The notes under the pieces were generated by a model. It saw nothing but the letters and a program-made list of their open reading frames with translations, was not told the DNA's origin and ran no database searches. Positions 1-8,995 of a stretch of 64,000 nt of DNA are shown here, piece by piece (position 1 is the first letter of the stretch; every line of letters starts with the position of its first letter). Source of the stretch: CAVTGO01 sp963734275 (GTDB taxonomy: Bacteria; Actinomycetota; UBA4738; HRBIN12); assembly GCA_963734275.1 (NCBI GenBank), contig CAVTGO010000013.1, positions 505,619-569,618 of the forward strand, written 5' to 3'. The position numbers and the translations under genes are program-made.

Positions 1-851
1 GTGATCGCCAACACCGGCGACGACATCGCGGCCTTCGGGCTGCACGTGCTCGCCCGACCCCGACCTGGTGACGTACTGGCTCGCGGGCGTGATCGACGAG
101 GAGCGCGGGTTCGGGATCGCGGGCGAGTCGTTCAACACGTTCGAGCAGCTGGTGAAGCTCGGCGCCGCCGATTGGTTCAGGCTGGGCGACCAGGACCTCG
201 CGACCTGCCTGATGCGGACCGAGCTGCTCCACGAGGACAGGCGGCTGACCGAGATCGCGCGCGCGGTCGCGGACGGCTTCGGCGTGCCGGCGGCGGTGCT
301 GCCGATGTGCGACGAGCCCGTCCAGACGTACGTCCGCACCGACGGCGAATGGCGCCATTTCCAGGAGTATTTGATCCTCCAGCACGCCGAGCCGCCGCTC
401 CAGGGCGTCGAGTTCCGCGGTGCCGAACAGGCCAGTCTCACCGAGGAGGTGCAGACGGGCGATCGAGAGCGCCGAGACGATCGTGATCGGGCCGTCCAAC
501 CCGATCGCGAGCATCGGCCCGATCCTCGCCGTCCCGGGCCTGCGTGACGCACTGGTCGAAGCGGATGCGCCCGTGGTGGCCGTCAGCCCGCTGGTCGGCG
601 GGCAGTCGCTCAAGGGCCCGACCGAGGCATTTATCGCGTGGGCGGGGCTCGAGGTCTCGGACGGCGGGATCGCCGGTCACTACGCCGGGCCTGATCGACG
701 GGCTGGTCGTCGATCGCTCGCTCGCCCGCCGGCGCGCCGACTCTCTCCGGCGTGGTCGCGCAGCCGACCGACACGCTCATGGGCCGACGCCGAGGCGCGG
801 GCCGGCTCGCCCGGGAAACACTGGAATTTGCGCCGTCGCTCGCCGGGCTGA
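1..851 (+). CDS. cofD: 2-phospho-L-lactate transferase (CofD/FbiA), 5'-partial and frameshifted
   Basis: CofD joins the phospholactyl or phosphoenolpyruvyl moiety to Fo to give the F420 core in the cytoplasm. The 5' end lies outside the window. Family motifs are visible but spread over frames: NTGDD near base 15, then AGESFNTFEQLVKLG and WFRLGDQDLATCLMR in frame 2 (68-470), IGPSNPIASIGPILAVPGL and LVGGQSLKGPTEAF in frame 3 (about 475-690), then a C-terminal helix ending ETLEFAPSLAG near 845. The stop is taken as the TGA at 849-851. At least four single-base indels are needed to read through. Together the pieces cover most of the family length (about 320 residues), so sequencing error is likelier than decay. 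cofC and cofE follow on the same strand, which supports an F420 operon. Confidence 0.82.
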
Positions 852-902
852 GATCGCCCGGCGGCGCTCTGGCCGCCGTCGGGTTCGAGAGTTCCGGGCG
901 AC

Positions 903-1584
903 GTGCGACCGCAGCGATTCTCCCGTCAAGCGCTTCGACAGAGGCCAAGCAGCGCCTGGGCGCGACACTCGGCGCCGGCAGCCGCGCGGCGCTCGCGGCC
1001 GCGATGTTCGCCGACGTCCTGAGCGCGCTCGAGCGTCCGCAGATGCTCCAAGCGATCGTGGTCGTCTCCGGCGAGCGCGAGGTCACCGATATCGTCGCTG
1101 GACGCGATGTCGATCCTGATCGAGGACACTGAACGAGAAGGGCCAGTCCAACGCCGCTCGCTCGGGGCTGGCGCGCGCGGCCGCGCTCGGATTCGACCGC
1201 GCGGCGCTCGTTCCAGGCGACTGCCCGCTGCTCGAGCCCGCCGAGCTCGAGGAGCTCTTCGTGCGGGCGGCCGGCGGGGCTGACGTCGTGATCGTCCCCG
1301 ACCGTCACGACACCGGCACGAACGCACTCGTCCTCGATCCGTCCGGCCCGTTCGAGCCGCAGTTCGGGCCCGGCTCCCGCCAGCGCCACGTCGAGCAGGC
1401 GGAGCGCCGCCGCTTGAGCTGCGCGATCGAGCGGCCGCCGTCGCTCACGATCGACGTCGACACCGATGACGACCTCGTCGCGCTCGGCGTCGCGCTCGAG
1501 CAGTCGCACGGTCGCGCACCGCGGACGCGCGGCGTCCTGCGGCAGATCGAGCGCACGCGCGGCTCGCGCAACGTCGCGGCCTGA
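903..1584 (+). CDS. cofC: 2-phospho-L-lactate guanylyltransferase (CofC/FbiD), frameshifted
   Basis: CofC activates 2-phospholactate or phosphoenolpyruvate with GTP, supplying the substrate that CofD uses. The N-terminal nucleotidyltransferase signature AAILP-VKRF-AKQRL can be rebuilt only by switching frame twice near 925-950. It continues in frame 2 with FADVLSALERPQMLQAIVVV, then moves to frame 1 near 1105 and reads cleanly to the TGA at 1582-1584 through LVPGDCPLLEPAELEELF, a conserved MobA-like block. The start is uncertain: a GTG at 903 sits where the family begins but is out of frame with the next block. The stop overlaps the proposed start of cofE, which fits translational coupling. 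Expected family length is about 210-220 residues, which matches the span. Confidence 0.8.
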
Positions 1585-2361
1585 ACTCGCCGCCACAGCT
1601 CAGGCTGGCCGCCGACCCGCTCCGGGGGTTGCCGGAGGTCCGCCCCGGCGACGACCTCGCCGCGTTGATCGTGGAGGCGGCGGAAGCCTCCGTCGCCGCC
1701 CTGCGTGGCGGCGAGGTCCTGGTGGTGGCCCAGAAGGTCGTCTCGAAGGCGGAGGGGCGCCTGCTGCGCGCTCGGCGACGTGCAACCGGACGAACGTGCC
1801 CACGGTCTCGCCGAGCGGACTCGGCAAGGACCCGCGGCTCGTGCAGCTGATCCTCGACGAGAGCGACGAGGTGCTGCGCGTCGGCCGCGAAGTCCTGATC
1901 GTGCGCACGCACCACGGCTTCGTATGCGCGAACGCCGGCATCGATCAGTCGAACGTTCCCGGCGACGACCTCGCGTGTCTGCTGCCCGACCGATCCGGAT
2001 GGGTCGGCGCGCGCGCTTCGCAGCGCCATCCGCGAGCGGCTCGGCGTCGCGCCGGCGATGCTCGTGTCCGGACAGCTTCGGGCGCGCCTGGCGACTGGGC
2101 CAGCTCGACGTCGCGATCGGCTGCGCCGGGCTGGACCCGCTCCATGACCGGCGCGGCGAACGCGACGCCCAGGGCCGCGAGCTGAGCGCGACAGTCGACG
2201 CGGTGGCGGACGCCGCGGCCGCTGCGGCCTCGCTGGTACGTCACAAGGACGGTGGCGAGGCGGTCGTGGTCGTGCATGGCCTGGAGCGCTACGTCACGCC
2301 CGCCGACGGCCCCGGCGCCGCCGCGATCCGCCGGTCGGTCGACGAAGACCTCTTCAGATGA
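1581..2361 (+). CDS. cofE: coenzyme F420:L-glutamate ligase (CofE), frameshifted
   Basis: CofE adds glutamate residues to F420-0 using GTP, the last step of the F420 pathway. The N-terminal block PEVRPGDDLAALIVEAA and the metal/GTP region EVLVVAQKVVSKAEGRL lie in frame 3 (from about 1629). LGKDPRLVQLILDESDEVLR and RTHHGFVCANAGIDQSNVP follow in frame 2. DSFGRAWRLGQLDVAIGCAG through GPGAAAIRRSVDEDLFR is in frame 1 and ends at the TGA at 2359-2361. Two or more indels (near 1770 and 2005) separate the blocks. No good start codon is visible: CTG at 1581 overlaps the cofC stop and TTG at 1629 is an alternative. No FbiB-type nitroreductase domain follows, so this is a stand-alone CofE rather than the mycobacterial fusion. 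Confidence 0.82.
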
Positions 2362-2903
2362 GGCGCGCAACAACGTCTCGATCTGCTCGGCAACGGCACC
2401 GGCGGCTTCGCGGGCGGCGACCAACTCGCGGTCGGCATCGCTCCGCAGTCGAGGTCGCGGTCGGCGACTACAACGGCGACGCGCACGACGACCTCGCGGT
2501 AGCGAACGAGGCACTCGAACGACGTCGCGATCTTGCTCGGCAACGGCACCGGCGGCTTCGGCGCGGCGACCAACTTCGCGGTCGGCGCGGGACCCGGCTC
2601 GATCGCGGTCGGCCGACTTCAACGGCGGACGAGAACGACGATCTCGCCATCGCCAGCGACTTCTGCAGACGACGTCTCGGTGCTGCTCGGCAACGGCGCC
2701 GGCGGCTTCGGCGCGGCGACCAACTTCGCGTTCGGCACCGCGCCAGGCGGAGATCGCGGCCGGCAAGTTCAACGGCGACGCCAACGATCGACCTCGCGCT
2801 CGCGAACGCCAGAGACAACAGCGTCACGATCCTGCGCGGCAACGGCGCCGGCGGCTTCGGGAAGCCACTACCAACTACGCAGCCGGCGATCGGCGCGCTC
2901 TAG
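2362..2903 (+). pseudogene. FG-GAP/VCBS repeat protein fragment
   Basis: This stretch encodes about three and a half FG-GAP (integrin-alpha-like beta-propeller) repeats, each with the pattern LLGNGTGGFGAATNFAVG followed by VGDYNGD-DDLAVAN. Such proteins are normally secreted or surface-bound. There is no start codon, signal peptide or N-terminal part: the coding begins directly after the cofE stop and ends with TAG at 2901-2903. Within each 150-base unit the reading frame has to be changed up to three times, and removing single inserted bases restores 49-codon repeats. It may be the 3' end of a larger gene fused to cofE by deletion or misassembly. Function cannot be inferred beyond surface or extracellular binding for the family. 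Confidence 0.7.
2386..2865 (+). repeat. 150-bp tandem repeats coding for FG-GAP units
   Basis: The core ctcggcaacggc(a/g)cc, followed by ggcggcttcg, recurs at 2386, 2536, 2686 and 2835, giving periods of 150, 150 and 149 bp. The repeats are the DNA form of the protein repeats in this fragment. Confidence 0.85.
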
Positions 2904-2917
2904 GGAGGAGCGCGCCG

Positions 2918-3922
2918 TCACGGCACGAGTACCGCGGTGCCCCGGACCTCGCCTGCCTTCAACCGCATGAGCGCCTCGCGCGCCTCCGCGAGCGGATAGA
3001 CCTCGACCTCCGGTTGCACCGGCACTTCAGGCGCCAGCGCGAGGAAGTCGTGCCCGTCCGCGCGCGTGAGGTTGGCGACGCTGCGTACCAGCCGCTCGCC
3101 CCAGAGCAGGTCGTATTCGAAGCTCGGGATCGGCGACATGTGGATTCCGCCGCACACCACCACGCCTCCTTTGCGGACCGCTCGCAGCGCCGCCGGCACC
3201 AGCTCGCCAGCGGGCGCGAAGATGATCACGCTGTCGAGCTCGACGGGCGGCGCATCGTCTCCGCCTCCGGCCCAAACCGCGCCGAGCTCGAGCGCGAGCT
3301 GCTGCCCGGTCGCGCCTCGCGTGTACGCGTACACCTCGTGCCCGAGATGCATTGCGACCTGCGTGATCAGATACGCAGAGGAGCCGAAGCCGTAGATGCC
3401 CAGTCGCCCGGGCCGCTCCAGCCCCTTGACGGCGGCCAGCCGCAGGGCCCGGAAGCCGATCAACCCTGCGCACAGAAGCGGCGCGGCTTGGAGGTCCGGA
3501 TAGCGGGCCGGGATCGGCAGCACGAAATCCGCTCGCGCGGTCGTGTACTCGGCGTAGCCGCCGTCACGCTGATAGCCCGTGAAGGTGGGCGCGTCGCACA
3601 GGTTCTCCTGTCCCGTCCGGCAGTAGGGGCAGGTGCCGTCCGTCCCTCCGAGCCACGGCACGCCGACGCGATCGCCGATCGCCACGCCGGTCGTGCCGTC
3701 GCCGAGCGTCTCCACCCTGCCGACGATTTGATGCCCCAGGATCAAGGGCAGCTTCGGATCGGGCAGCTCACCTTCGATCACGTGCAGGTCCGTGCGGCAG
3801 ACCGCGTTGGCGAGCACCTTCAACTGAACCTCGCCCGGGCCTGGCTGGGGCGTCTCGACCTCGCGCAGCTCGAGGCCGGCCTCCGCGATCGGCGCCGGAC
3901 GCGTCAGGACGAGCGCGCGCAT
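2918..3922 (-). CDS. zinc-dependent alcohol dehydrogenase family protein
   Basis: A 334-residue medium-chain dehydrogenase/reductase. The N-terminal GroES-like domain carries the catalytic zinc ligands in CRTDLHV and GHQIVGRVE. The structural zinc site appears as CPYCRTGQENLC near residues 95-106. The Rossmann part has GIYGFGSSAYLITQ near residue 170. The zinc-binding family oxidises alcohols or reduces aldehydes with NAD(P)H, and the substrate is not evident. ATG at 3922 lies 8 bases after the fbiC stop, so the two genes are probably co-transcribed with fbiC first. The reading frame is intact, unlike the genes on the opposite strand just upstream. The C terminus ends with GEVRGTAVLVP, usual for adhP-like enzymes. 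Confidence 0.88.
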   Translation of the reverse strand: MRALVLTRPAPIAEAGLELREVETPQPGPGEVQLKVLANAVCRTDLHVIEGELPDPKLPLILGHQIVGRVETLGDGTTGVAIGDRVGVPWLGGTDGTCPYCRTGQENLCDAPTFTGYQRDGGYAEYTTARADFVLPIPARYPDLQAAPLLCAGLIGFRALRLAAVKGLERPGRLGIYGFGSSAYLITQVAMHLGHEVYAYTRGATGQQLALELGAVWAGGGDDAPPVELDSVIIFAPAGELVPAALRAVRKGGVVVCGGIHMSPIPSFEYDLLWGERLVRSVANLTRADGHDFLALAPEVPVQPEVEVYPLAEAREALMRLKAGEVRGTAVLVP

Positions 3923-3930
3923 TACGGTCC

Positions 3931-6135
3931 TCAGTACCGCTCGAGGATCTTGTAGAGCGTGTCTCTCTGGGCCGGCTGCCGGCCCGCCGCTCGCGCGGCA
4001 CCGATCAGCTCGTCCGGATCGAGCCTGACGCCGTGGTAGGAGCCGGCCATGCGCGAGATCGACTCCTCCATCAGCGTCCCACCGAGGTCGTTCACGCCCC
4101 AGCGCAGCGCCTCGGTGGCCGCCTCGATTCCCATCTTCACCCAGCTCGCCTGGAGGTTCCTGACGCTCTCGCCGAGGGCGAGGCGGAAGACCGCCGTGTG
4201 CTTCAGGTTGTCCTCGCGCGAGATCTCCTCGATCCCGTGCGTTCGCCCGAGCAGGGTGTGGAACGGGATGAAGCTCAGCGGCACGAACTCGGTGAACCCT
4301 CCGGTCCGCTCCTGGAGCTCCCGCACGACGTGCATGTGCTCGGCGAGCTCCCAAGGCTCCTCGATGTGACCGAACATGACTGTGACGGTCGATCGCAGCC
4401 CGACGCGATGCGAGGCTTCGATGATCTCGACCCAGCGGCCGACCGGGAGCTTGTTCGGGGAGATCCGCTGTCGCACCCCGTCGTGCAGCACCTCGGCCGC
4501 GGTGCCCGGCGTCGACCCGAGCCCGCACTCGATCAGGTACTCGAACACCTCGTGGGGCGGGCGGCCCGAGCGCTCCGACATGAAGTGGACCTCCATCGGC
4601 GAGTAGGCGTGGAGGTGCACCTGCGGCGCCACCTCCTTCACCACCTGCAGCCAGCGCCCATAGTCCTCGAGCGTGTACTCCGGATGGATCCCGCCCTGCA
4701 TGCAGATCTCGGTAACGCCGTAGTCGATCGCCTCCTGGACCTTCGCGACGAAGTCCCGCTCGGCGACCTCGTAGGCGTCGGGCGATCGCTTCCCCTGGCC
4801 GAAGCCGCAGAACGCGCAGCCGACCTGGCAGATGTTCGTGAAGTTGATGTTCCGGTTGACCACGAACGTGACGGTGTCGCCCGCAAGCCGGACGCGCAGC
4901 TCGTCCGCCGCGGCGCGCATGTCCTCGATCACCTGCGGGCGGCGCTCCGCGAAGAGCGCGGTCAGCTCCTCCTTGGTGAGGCGCTGGTTGTCGCGCGCCT
5001 TTTCGATCGCGGCGGGGGCGAGGTCGGAGCGGATCGGTGTCTCCTGCCGGCGCCCGGACCCCCGCCTCGGAATGAACGACCAGAACTTGAGCTTGATCAC
5101 GTCGAGGACGCCTTGGGCCGTCCACTCGGGGTCGATGTACTGGGGATAGACACAGAGCCGCTCGGTGAGCGCGTAGCCCTCGGGCGCGAGGCGCTTGCGC
5201 ACCTGGTGCGGGCTCGGGAACGGCTCCTCGGGCGAGATGTGGTCACCATTCGCCGACAGGCCGCCCAGGTCGGTGGCACCGCTCTGCACCAGCTCCAGCC
5301 ACCAGTCGGAGAGGTTTGGCGGCACCTGGACGCCGACGTCGGGCATCAGGCGCCGGCATTCGCCGATCAGCCGCTTCATGTCGTCGACGGTCACGGGCGT
5401 TGCCCAGTCCGGCAGTGATCCGGCGCCCGTCACGACCGCTTCGCCGTCCTCCTCCCACCGCCGGCTGGCAGAGGCCGCCGCGATGTCCGCCACCTCCTGT
5501 CCGTGGTAGCGCGGATGCGGGACGAAGTTCTGGAGGATCACCTCCTGCAGGTGCCCGTGCCGGGCGTGGACGGCGGCGAGCGCCTCGAGTGACGCGACGC
5601 GCTCTTCTTCCGTCTCGCCGATCCCGACCAGGATCCCGCTCGTGAACGGGATATTGAGCTCGCCCGCGGCCTCGATCGTCGCCAGCCGCGCGGCGGGGTG
5701 CTTGGTGGGGGAGCCGGCGTGGACGGTCTCCATGAGGCGCTCGGAGATCGACTCCAGCATCAGGCCCATGGACGCGTTCACCTCGCGCAGCCGCGACAGC
5801 TCATCGCGGTCCAGCACGCCCAGATTCGAATGGGGGAGCATCCCGCGCTCGAGCGCACGCTCGCATGCCCACACCACGTACGCCGTGAAGTCTTCGTGGC
5901 CGAGCGCCGCCAGGCGCGCCGCCACCTCGGGGTGCACCTCGGGCTTCTCGCCGGTCAGCACCAGCAACTCCTTGCAGCCACGCCGCGCGGCATCGTCGAG
6001 CAGCCGCTCGACGTCCTCAGGCGGATGGAGATGGGCCTGATGGGTCGCAAACGCGCAGTACTTGCAGTAGCACTGGCAAGTCCGCGACAGCGAGAGTGTG
6101 TAGTTCCGGGAGAAGGTGACCCGTCTCAAGGCCAA
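3931..6135 (-). CDS. fbiC: Fo synthase FbiC (fused CofG-CofH)
   Basis: FbiC makes the deazaflavin chromophore Fo of coenzyme F420 from a pyrimidine and tyrosine using two radical-SAM halves. The N-terminal CofG half shows the CxxxCxxC cluster site as CQCYCKYCAF (about residue 22). The C-terminal CofH half shows a second one as CQVGCAFCGFGQGKRSP (about residue 460), followed by EICMQGGIHP and the tail DTLYKILERY. The frame stays open far upstream (to 6528) but that part is antisense to ppa. Homology begins at about LALRRVTFSRNYTLSLSR, so a TTG at 6135 (734 residues) is the best start, without a clear ribosome site. It belongs with cofC/D/E on the other strand. The intact frame contrasts with those genes. 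Confidence 0.92.
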   Translation of the reverse strand: MALRRVTFSRNYTLSLSRTCQCYCKYCAFATHQAHLHPPEDVERLLDDAARRGCKELLVLTGEKPEVHPEVAARLAALGHEDFTAYVVWACERALERGMLPHSNLGVLDRDELSRLREVNASMGLMLESISERLMETVHAGSPTKHPAARLATIEAAGELNIPFTSGILVGIGETEEERVASLEALAAVHARHGHLQEVILQNFVPHPRYHGQEVADIAAASASRRWEEDGEAVVTGAGSLPDWATPVTVDDMKRLIGECRRLMPDVGVQVPPNLSDWWLELVQSGATDLGGLSANGDHISPEEPFPSPHQVRKRLAPEGYALTERLCVYPQYIDPEWTAQGVLDVIKLKFWSFIPRRGSGRRQETPIRSDLAPAAIEKARDNQRLTKEELTALFAERRPQVIEDMRAAADELRVRLAGDTVTFVVNRNINFTNICQVGCAFCGFGQGKRSPDAYEVAERDFVAKVQEAIDYGVTEICMQGGIHPEYTLEDYGRWLQVVKEVAPQVHLHAYSPMEVHFMSERSGRPPHEVFEYLIECGLGSTPGTAAEVLHDGVRQRISPNKLPVGRWVEIIEASHRVGLRSTVTVMFGHIEEPWELAEHMHVVRELQERTGGFTEFVPLSFIPFHTLLGRTHGIEEISREDNLKHTAVFRLALGESVRNLQASWVKMGIEAATEALRWGVNDLGGTLMEESISRMAGSYHGVRLDPDELIGAARAAGRQPAQRDTLYKILERY

Positions 6136-6183
6136 TCCGTGCTGGGGGAGCGGGAATTCTAAAGGAGGGGTAGGCTCGGCTCG

Positions 6184-6681
6184 ATGAGCGGCGGTGTGCA
6201 CGTCTTCGTCGAGATCCCAAAAGGGAGCCGCAACAAGTACGAGTTCGATCCCGACCTGGGCGCGATCAGGCTCGATCGCTTCCTGTTCTCGTCGGTGGTG
6301 TATCCGACCGACTACGGCTTCATCCCAGACACGCTGGCAGGCGACGGGGACCCGCTCGACGCTGTCGTGTGCGTCTCCGAGCCGACCTTTCCCGGCTGCT
6401 TGATTCCAGTCGAGGTCATCGGAGTTCTCGAGATGCGCGACGAGAAGGGTGAGGACGAGAAGATCCTCTGCGTCCCGCGACACGATCCGAACTGGAGCGA
6501 CGTCAGCCGGCTGGATGACCTGCCTCATCAGCTACGCGATGAGATCGCCAACTTCTTCTCGATCTACAAGCAGCTCGAGTTGAAGGACGTCGAGGTGGTC
6601 GGCTGGCATCCGCGCGAGGCGGCTTACGCAGCGATCGATCGCGCCCGCGCCCGGTGGCGGGACCAGCCCCAGGAGAGCTGA
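6184..6681 (+). CDS. ppa: inorganic pyrophosphatase (family I)
   Basis: A 165-residue soluble pyrophosphatase that hydrolyses PPi and so pulls biosynthetic reactions forward. Typical family I sequence is present: VEIPKGSRNKYEFD, YPTDYGFIPDT, then GDGDPLDAVV, which holds the acidic Mg-binding residues, and KDVEVVGWH near the C terminus. ATG at 6184 follows a strong AAAGGAGG at 6161-6168, although the spacing of about 15 bases is longer than usual; a GTG at 6196 is an alternative start in a better position. It is divergent from fbiC, so this spacer of about 50 bases should hold both promoters. It ends just before the convergent aquaporin gene. Confidence 0.93.
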   Translation: MSGGVHVFVEIPKGSRNKYEFDPDLGAIRLDRFLFSSVVYPTDYGFIPDTLAGDGDPLDAVVCVSEPTFPGCLIPVEVIGVLEMRDEKGEDEKILCVPRHDPNWSDVSRLDDLPHQLRDEIANFFSIYKQLELKDVEVVGWHPREAAYAAIDRARARWRDQPQES

Positions 6682-6691
6682 GCGGCTCGCC

Positions 6692-7450
6692 CTATCGCGG
6701 CGGGTTGACGTCCTGGCGCAGCCCCTTCGGCCCCGCCTCGGGCTCGGCCGCGCGGACCCCGGGTCCCTCCACGAAGAGGTACCAGTAGAGCACCGCGGCC
6801 AGCACGCCGCCGCCCAGGGGGCCGACGATGTAGAGCCAGAAGTCGTCCCACTGCGAGCCGACCAGCGCCGGCCCGAACCAGCGCGCGGGATTGACGGCGC
6901 CGCCGGTCAGCGGTCCGATGATCATGACCTGCAGACCGAGCACGCCGCCGATTGCGAGACCGGCCCAGTCGCGCGCCGCGCGGGGATTGACCGCGACCGC
7001 GACGACCGTCCAGACGAGCAGGAAGGTTCCGATTCCCTCCGCCACCATGCCGGCGGCCGTGGTCCCGAGCAGGCTGTGGTTCAGCGCCGGGGCGCCGACG
7101 TTCTGCTGGTCGGCGAGCTGGTCGATCAGCAGGTACTTGGTCAGCAGCGCGCCTGCCACGGCCCCCGCGAGCTGCAGCAGGACGTAGACCACCGCGTCGT
7201 TCGGCCGGATCTTGCGCAGCACGGCCAGCGACAGCGTCACGGCAGGGTTCAGGTGGGCGCCCGAAATACTGCCGATCGTCTGCACCAGTACGAAGAGCAC
7301 GAGGAAGTGGACCAGGCCGACCACGACCCAATCGGATCCGGTGCCCTGGGAGTTGACGAACAGCGTCACCGAGAGCGTGATTGCGAACACGAGCACGAAA
7401 GTGCCTAGGAACTCGGCTATGTATGCAGCGGGCGATCGCTGCTCTATCAC
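6692..7450 (-). CDS. MIP family aquaporin/glycerol facilitator
   Basis: A 252-residue six-helix membrane channel of the major intrinsic protein family, moving water or small neutral solutes. The first half-helix signature is SGAHLNPAVTLS (about residue 65) and the second is GGAVNPARWFGPAL (about residue 190), so both NPA motifs are intact. Strongly hydrophobic segments alternate as expected. The C terminus is a charged, proline-containing tail. The start is GTG at 7450, chosen because AGGAGG sits six bases upstream on the minus strand. The residues around the NPA motifs do not settle whether it prefers water or glycerol. It converges on ppa with only 10 bases between the stops. Confidence 0.92.
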   Translation of the reverse strand: MIEQRSPAAYIAEFLGTFVLVFAITLSVTLFVNSQGTGSDWVVVGLVHFLVLFVLVQTIGSISGAHLNPAVTLSLAVLRKIRPNDAVVYVLLQLAGAVAGALLTKYLLIDQLADQQNVGAPALNHSLLGTTAAGMVAEGIGTFLLVWTVVAVAVNPRAARDWAGLAIGGVLGLQVMIIGPLTGGAVNPARWFGPALVGSQWDDFWLYIVGPLGGGVLAAVLYWYLFVEGPGVRAAEPEAGPKGLRQDVNPPR

Positions 7451-7538
7451 CTGATACCTCCTGTCACTGGGGCTGGAGCGCGGGCCAGTCTACACGCGCC
7501 GCCGGAGAAAAAGCCGTCTCCCGGGGCTCGGGGCACCT

Positions 7539-7904
7539 CTATTGCGCTCTGCGCTTGGAGAACTCCTCGCGGACGCTCTTCGGTCGGCCCCACGTGGGCA
7601 CGAACTCGACCCGGCCCTCACGGACGTCGTGGATGGACAGCTCGCCCGTGAATCCGGACCTGTCGAGCTGCGCCAGCACGCCGTGCACCGTCCGCCAGGA
7701 GGTCGCGTGCCCGAAGCTGTGCGCGACCAGGATGCGCCAATGCCAGGCGGCGCGCGAATAGGGCTGCACGTTCGCCTGGGCGAGGATCACGGCGGCCTCG
7801 ACATAGCGCTCCTCGTCGTCGATCCGCAGCTCCACCTGGAGATCCGTCCAGTCGCCGGGAAGCTCGTCGACGAACTGCTCGAAGCGCTCTGCCAGGGAAG
7901 TCAC
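7539..7904 (-). CDS. conserved hypothetical protein (121 aa)
   Basis: A small soluble protein that I do not assign to a named family. It has no signal peptide, membrane segment or cysteine cluster. It is rich in Trp, Arg and Glu and contains WHWRILVAHSFGHATSWRTVH in the middle, with a basic tail (FSKRRAQ). The middle part could form a small alpha/beta fold with a winged-helix-like element (TVHGVLAQLDRSGFTGELSIHD), but this is only a guess. The reading frame is clean and codon use matches the neighbours. It is transcribed divergently from the YgfZ-like gene 38 bases away and lies 88 bases upstream of the aquaporin start on the same strand. Confidence 0.6.
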   Translation of the reverse strand: MTSLAERFEQFVDELPGDWTDLQVELRIDDEERYVEAAVILAQANVQPYSRAAWHWRILVAHSFGHATSWRTVHGVLAQLDRSGFTGELSIHDVREGRVEFVPTWGRPKSVREEFSKRRAQ

Positions 7905-7942
7905 ATGCGAAGCCTATTTCAGACGCTTCTAGAATCGCCGTG

Positions 7943-8905
7943 ATGGCCACGCGAGCGCTCCCCGAGATCGACGCCCAGTACCGCGAGCTCCGCGAGGGCG
8001 CCGGCCTGCTCGACCGTTCCGAGCGCGCGAGCCTCGAAGTCAAGGGGCCGGACGCGGCGGAGTTCCTCCAGGGGCAGGTCACCAACGACGTGCAGGCGCT
8101 GGAGCCACACAGTGGCTGCTACGCCGCGATGCTGAACCCGAAGGGCCGCATCCTGGCCGACATGCGCATCCTGCGGGTGGCCCCGGAGCGATTCCTTCTC
8201 GATACCGAGTCCAGCGCCCGGGAGGCGGTGCTGCGTGACCTTCGCATGTACAAGATCGGGCGGCAGGTGGAGGTCGCCGACACGCCCGATCGCTCGATCG
8301 TCTCCGTGATCGGGCCGCGAACCGACGAGGTGGTCGAAGCGGCATTCGGCATTCGCCTCCCCGGCTCGGAGCACACGCTCGAGGAGATCCTCGGTGGCGC
8401 GGTCGCGGTCCGCACGGATCTGGGGGTCGACCTTGTGGTCGACGGCGATCAGCGCGCCCGGCGCACGCGAGCGGCTGCTCGCCGCCGGTGCATTTCCGAT
8501 CTCCCTCGAGGCGGCCGAGATCGTGCGAGTCGAGAGCGGTCGTCCGCGGCACGGGCTGGACATGAGCGAGGAGAACCTCCCGGCCGAGGCCGGCATCGTC
8601 GAGCGCTCCGTGAGCTTCACCAAGGGCTGCTACGTCGGCCAGGAGCCTGTCGCCCGCATGCACTACAAGGGCCATCCGAACCGCCACCTGCGCGGCCTGC
8701 GGCTCTCGGAGGCGGCCGCTCCCGGTGCGGCGCTGGTCGCGGAGGGTAAAGACGTGGGACGGGTGACCTCAGCCGGCTCTCCCCCGCGCTCGGGCCGATC
8801 GCGCTCGCACTCGTGAGACGCGAGGTGGCCCCCGGAGACGCGGTTTCGGTGGCCGAGGACGACCTCACGGCGACCGTCGTCGAGCTTCCTTTCGGTATTT
8901 CCTGA
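7943..8905 (+). CDS. ygfZ: YgfZ/GcvT-type folate-binding protein, frameshifted
   Basis: YgfZ proteins bind tetrahydrofolate and help to maintain or repair Fe-S cluster enzymes. The N-terminal half in frame 2 (ATG 7943; GTG 7940 is also possible) has VKGPDAAEFLQGQVTNDV and ILADMRILRV. Near 8455 the frame changes to 3, which carries the family signature FTKGCYVGQEPVARMHYKG (about 8615). Near 8780 it returns to frame 2 and ends at TGA 8903-8905 with TATVVELPFGIS. Two single-base indels therefore break a gene of about 320 residues. The signature KGCY-GQE separates YgfZ from true glycine-cleavage T proteins, and no gcvH or gcvP is nearby. Sequencing error is more likely than loss of function because all conserved blocks survive. 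Confidence 0.82.
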
Positions 8906-8995
8906 AACCCGTTCGTCAAGGACCTACGGCTCTGCAAGAATGCAGCGCGGCGTCGGCCCCGCCCCCTGCTTTCCGGCGCCCGGAGGAGCGATTTC

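Noticed and set aside
4033..5418. Long plus-strand frame of 461 codons opposite fbiC
   Set aside because: Antisense to the intact fbiC gene, with no family motifs; a product of high GC codon bias.
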